A stretch of 11,912 nucleotides of DNA from CBDUUP01 sp965370435 (lineage in GTDB: Bacteria > Chloroflexota > Anaerolineae > Anaerolineales > UBA11579): assembly GCA_965370435.1 (NCBI GenBank), contig CBDUUP010000105.1, positions 1 through 11,912 on the forward strand. Reading direction: 5' to 3'. Position numbers and translations under genes: made by a program. Positions 11,807 to 11,912 of the stretch are shown in pieces; the stretch's first letter is position 1; each line of letters opens with the position of its first letter. The notes under the pieces were generated by a model. That model was not told the origin of the DNA. It worked only from the letters and a program-made list of their open reading frames with translations, and did not search any database.

Positions 11807-11912
11807 TAAACCAGGGAGCAACATTTAACATAGCAAGAACTGACCGGCACCTTTGGGCACCTTTACTGACAAAAGATGGCCGAGAATTATTTCATTGGAG
11901 CAATTTAAAAAA

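Overview
The window looks like a chromosomal stretch from an uncultured or environmental bacterium, most plausibly of the Chloroflexota (Anaerolineae-like). This is an inference from gene style, not a database result. The pointers are a double-HTH XRE regulator, a CpaF ATPase preceded by a small uncharacterised protein, cytoplasmic kinases fused to unusual sensor domains, and intergenic dyads built on ACCACGAA / CCAAGACAC motifs. Base composition is patchy: the first gene and the Lrp-type regulator are AT-rich, while the oxidoreductases, kinases, cpaF and later genes are clearly GC-richer.

Layout. (1) 87-617: an AT-rich small membrane protein of unknown function on the plus strand. (2) 751-4569, all on the minus strand: an Lrp/AsnC regulator (4081-4569), a GltD-family FAD/Fe-S oxidoreductase (2139-3566) and an Old Yellow Enzyme-family oxidoreductase (751-1857). 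Each has its own promoter candidate, and there are hairpins after the last two. A 514-base gene-free stretch rich in inverted repeats separates the regulator gene from the GltD-like gene. (3) 4570-5095: an intergenic region with an excellent lrp promoter, two tiny ORFs with good ribosome sites, a 98-base long-hairpin element, and a clean promoter (TTGCAC-17-TATACT) for the next operon. (4) 5096-8175: a tightly overlapped operon of two soluble histidine kinases and one OmpR-type response regulator, closed by a strong intrinsic terminator. The first kinase carries a zinc ribbon and a domain matching the MshEN / GspE N-terminal motif, a known cyclic-di-GMP-binding module. (5) 8644-10301: a small TTG-started protein of unknown function overlapping (ATGA) a CpaF/TadA-type secretion ATPase. 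(6) 10393-11648: a two-HTH XRE regulator whose promoter is bracketed by a 17-bp inverted repeat, then a TPR protein.

How they may work together (inference). The Lrp-type regulator beside a glutamate-synthase-small-subunit-like enzyme recalls the known Lrp control of gltBD in enterobacteria. The MshEN-containing kinase lies just upstream of a CpaF-type ATPase gene, which suggests that cyclic-di-GMP or surface-appendage signalling is read by the two-kinase/one-regulator operon. The XRE regulator most likely controls itself and the TPR protein. No tRNA, rRNA, CRISPR array, transposase or origin was seen.
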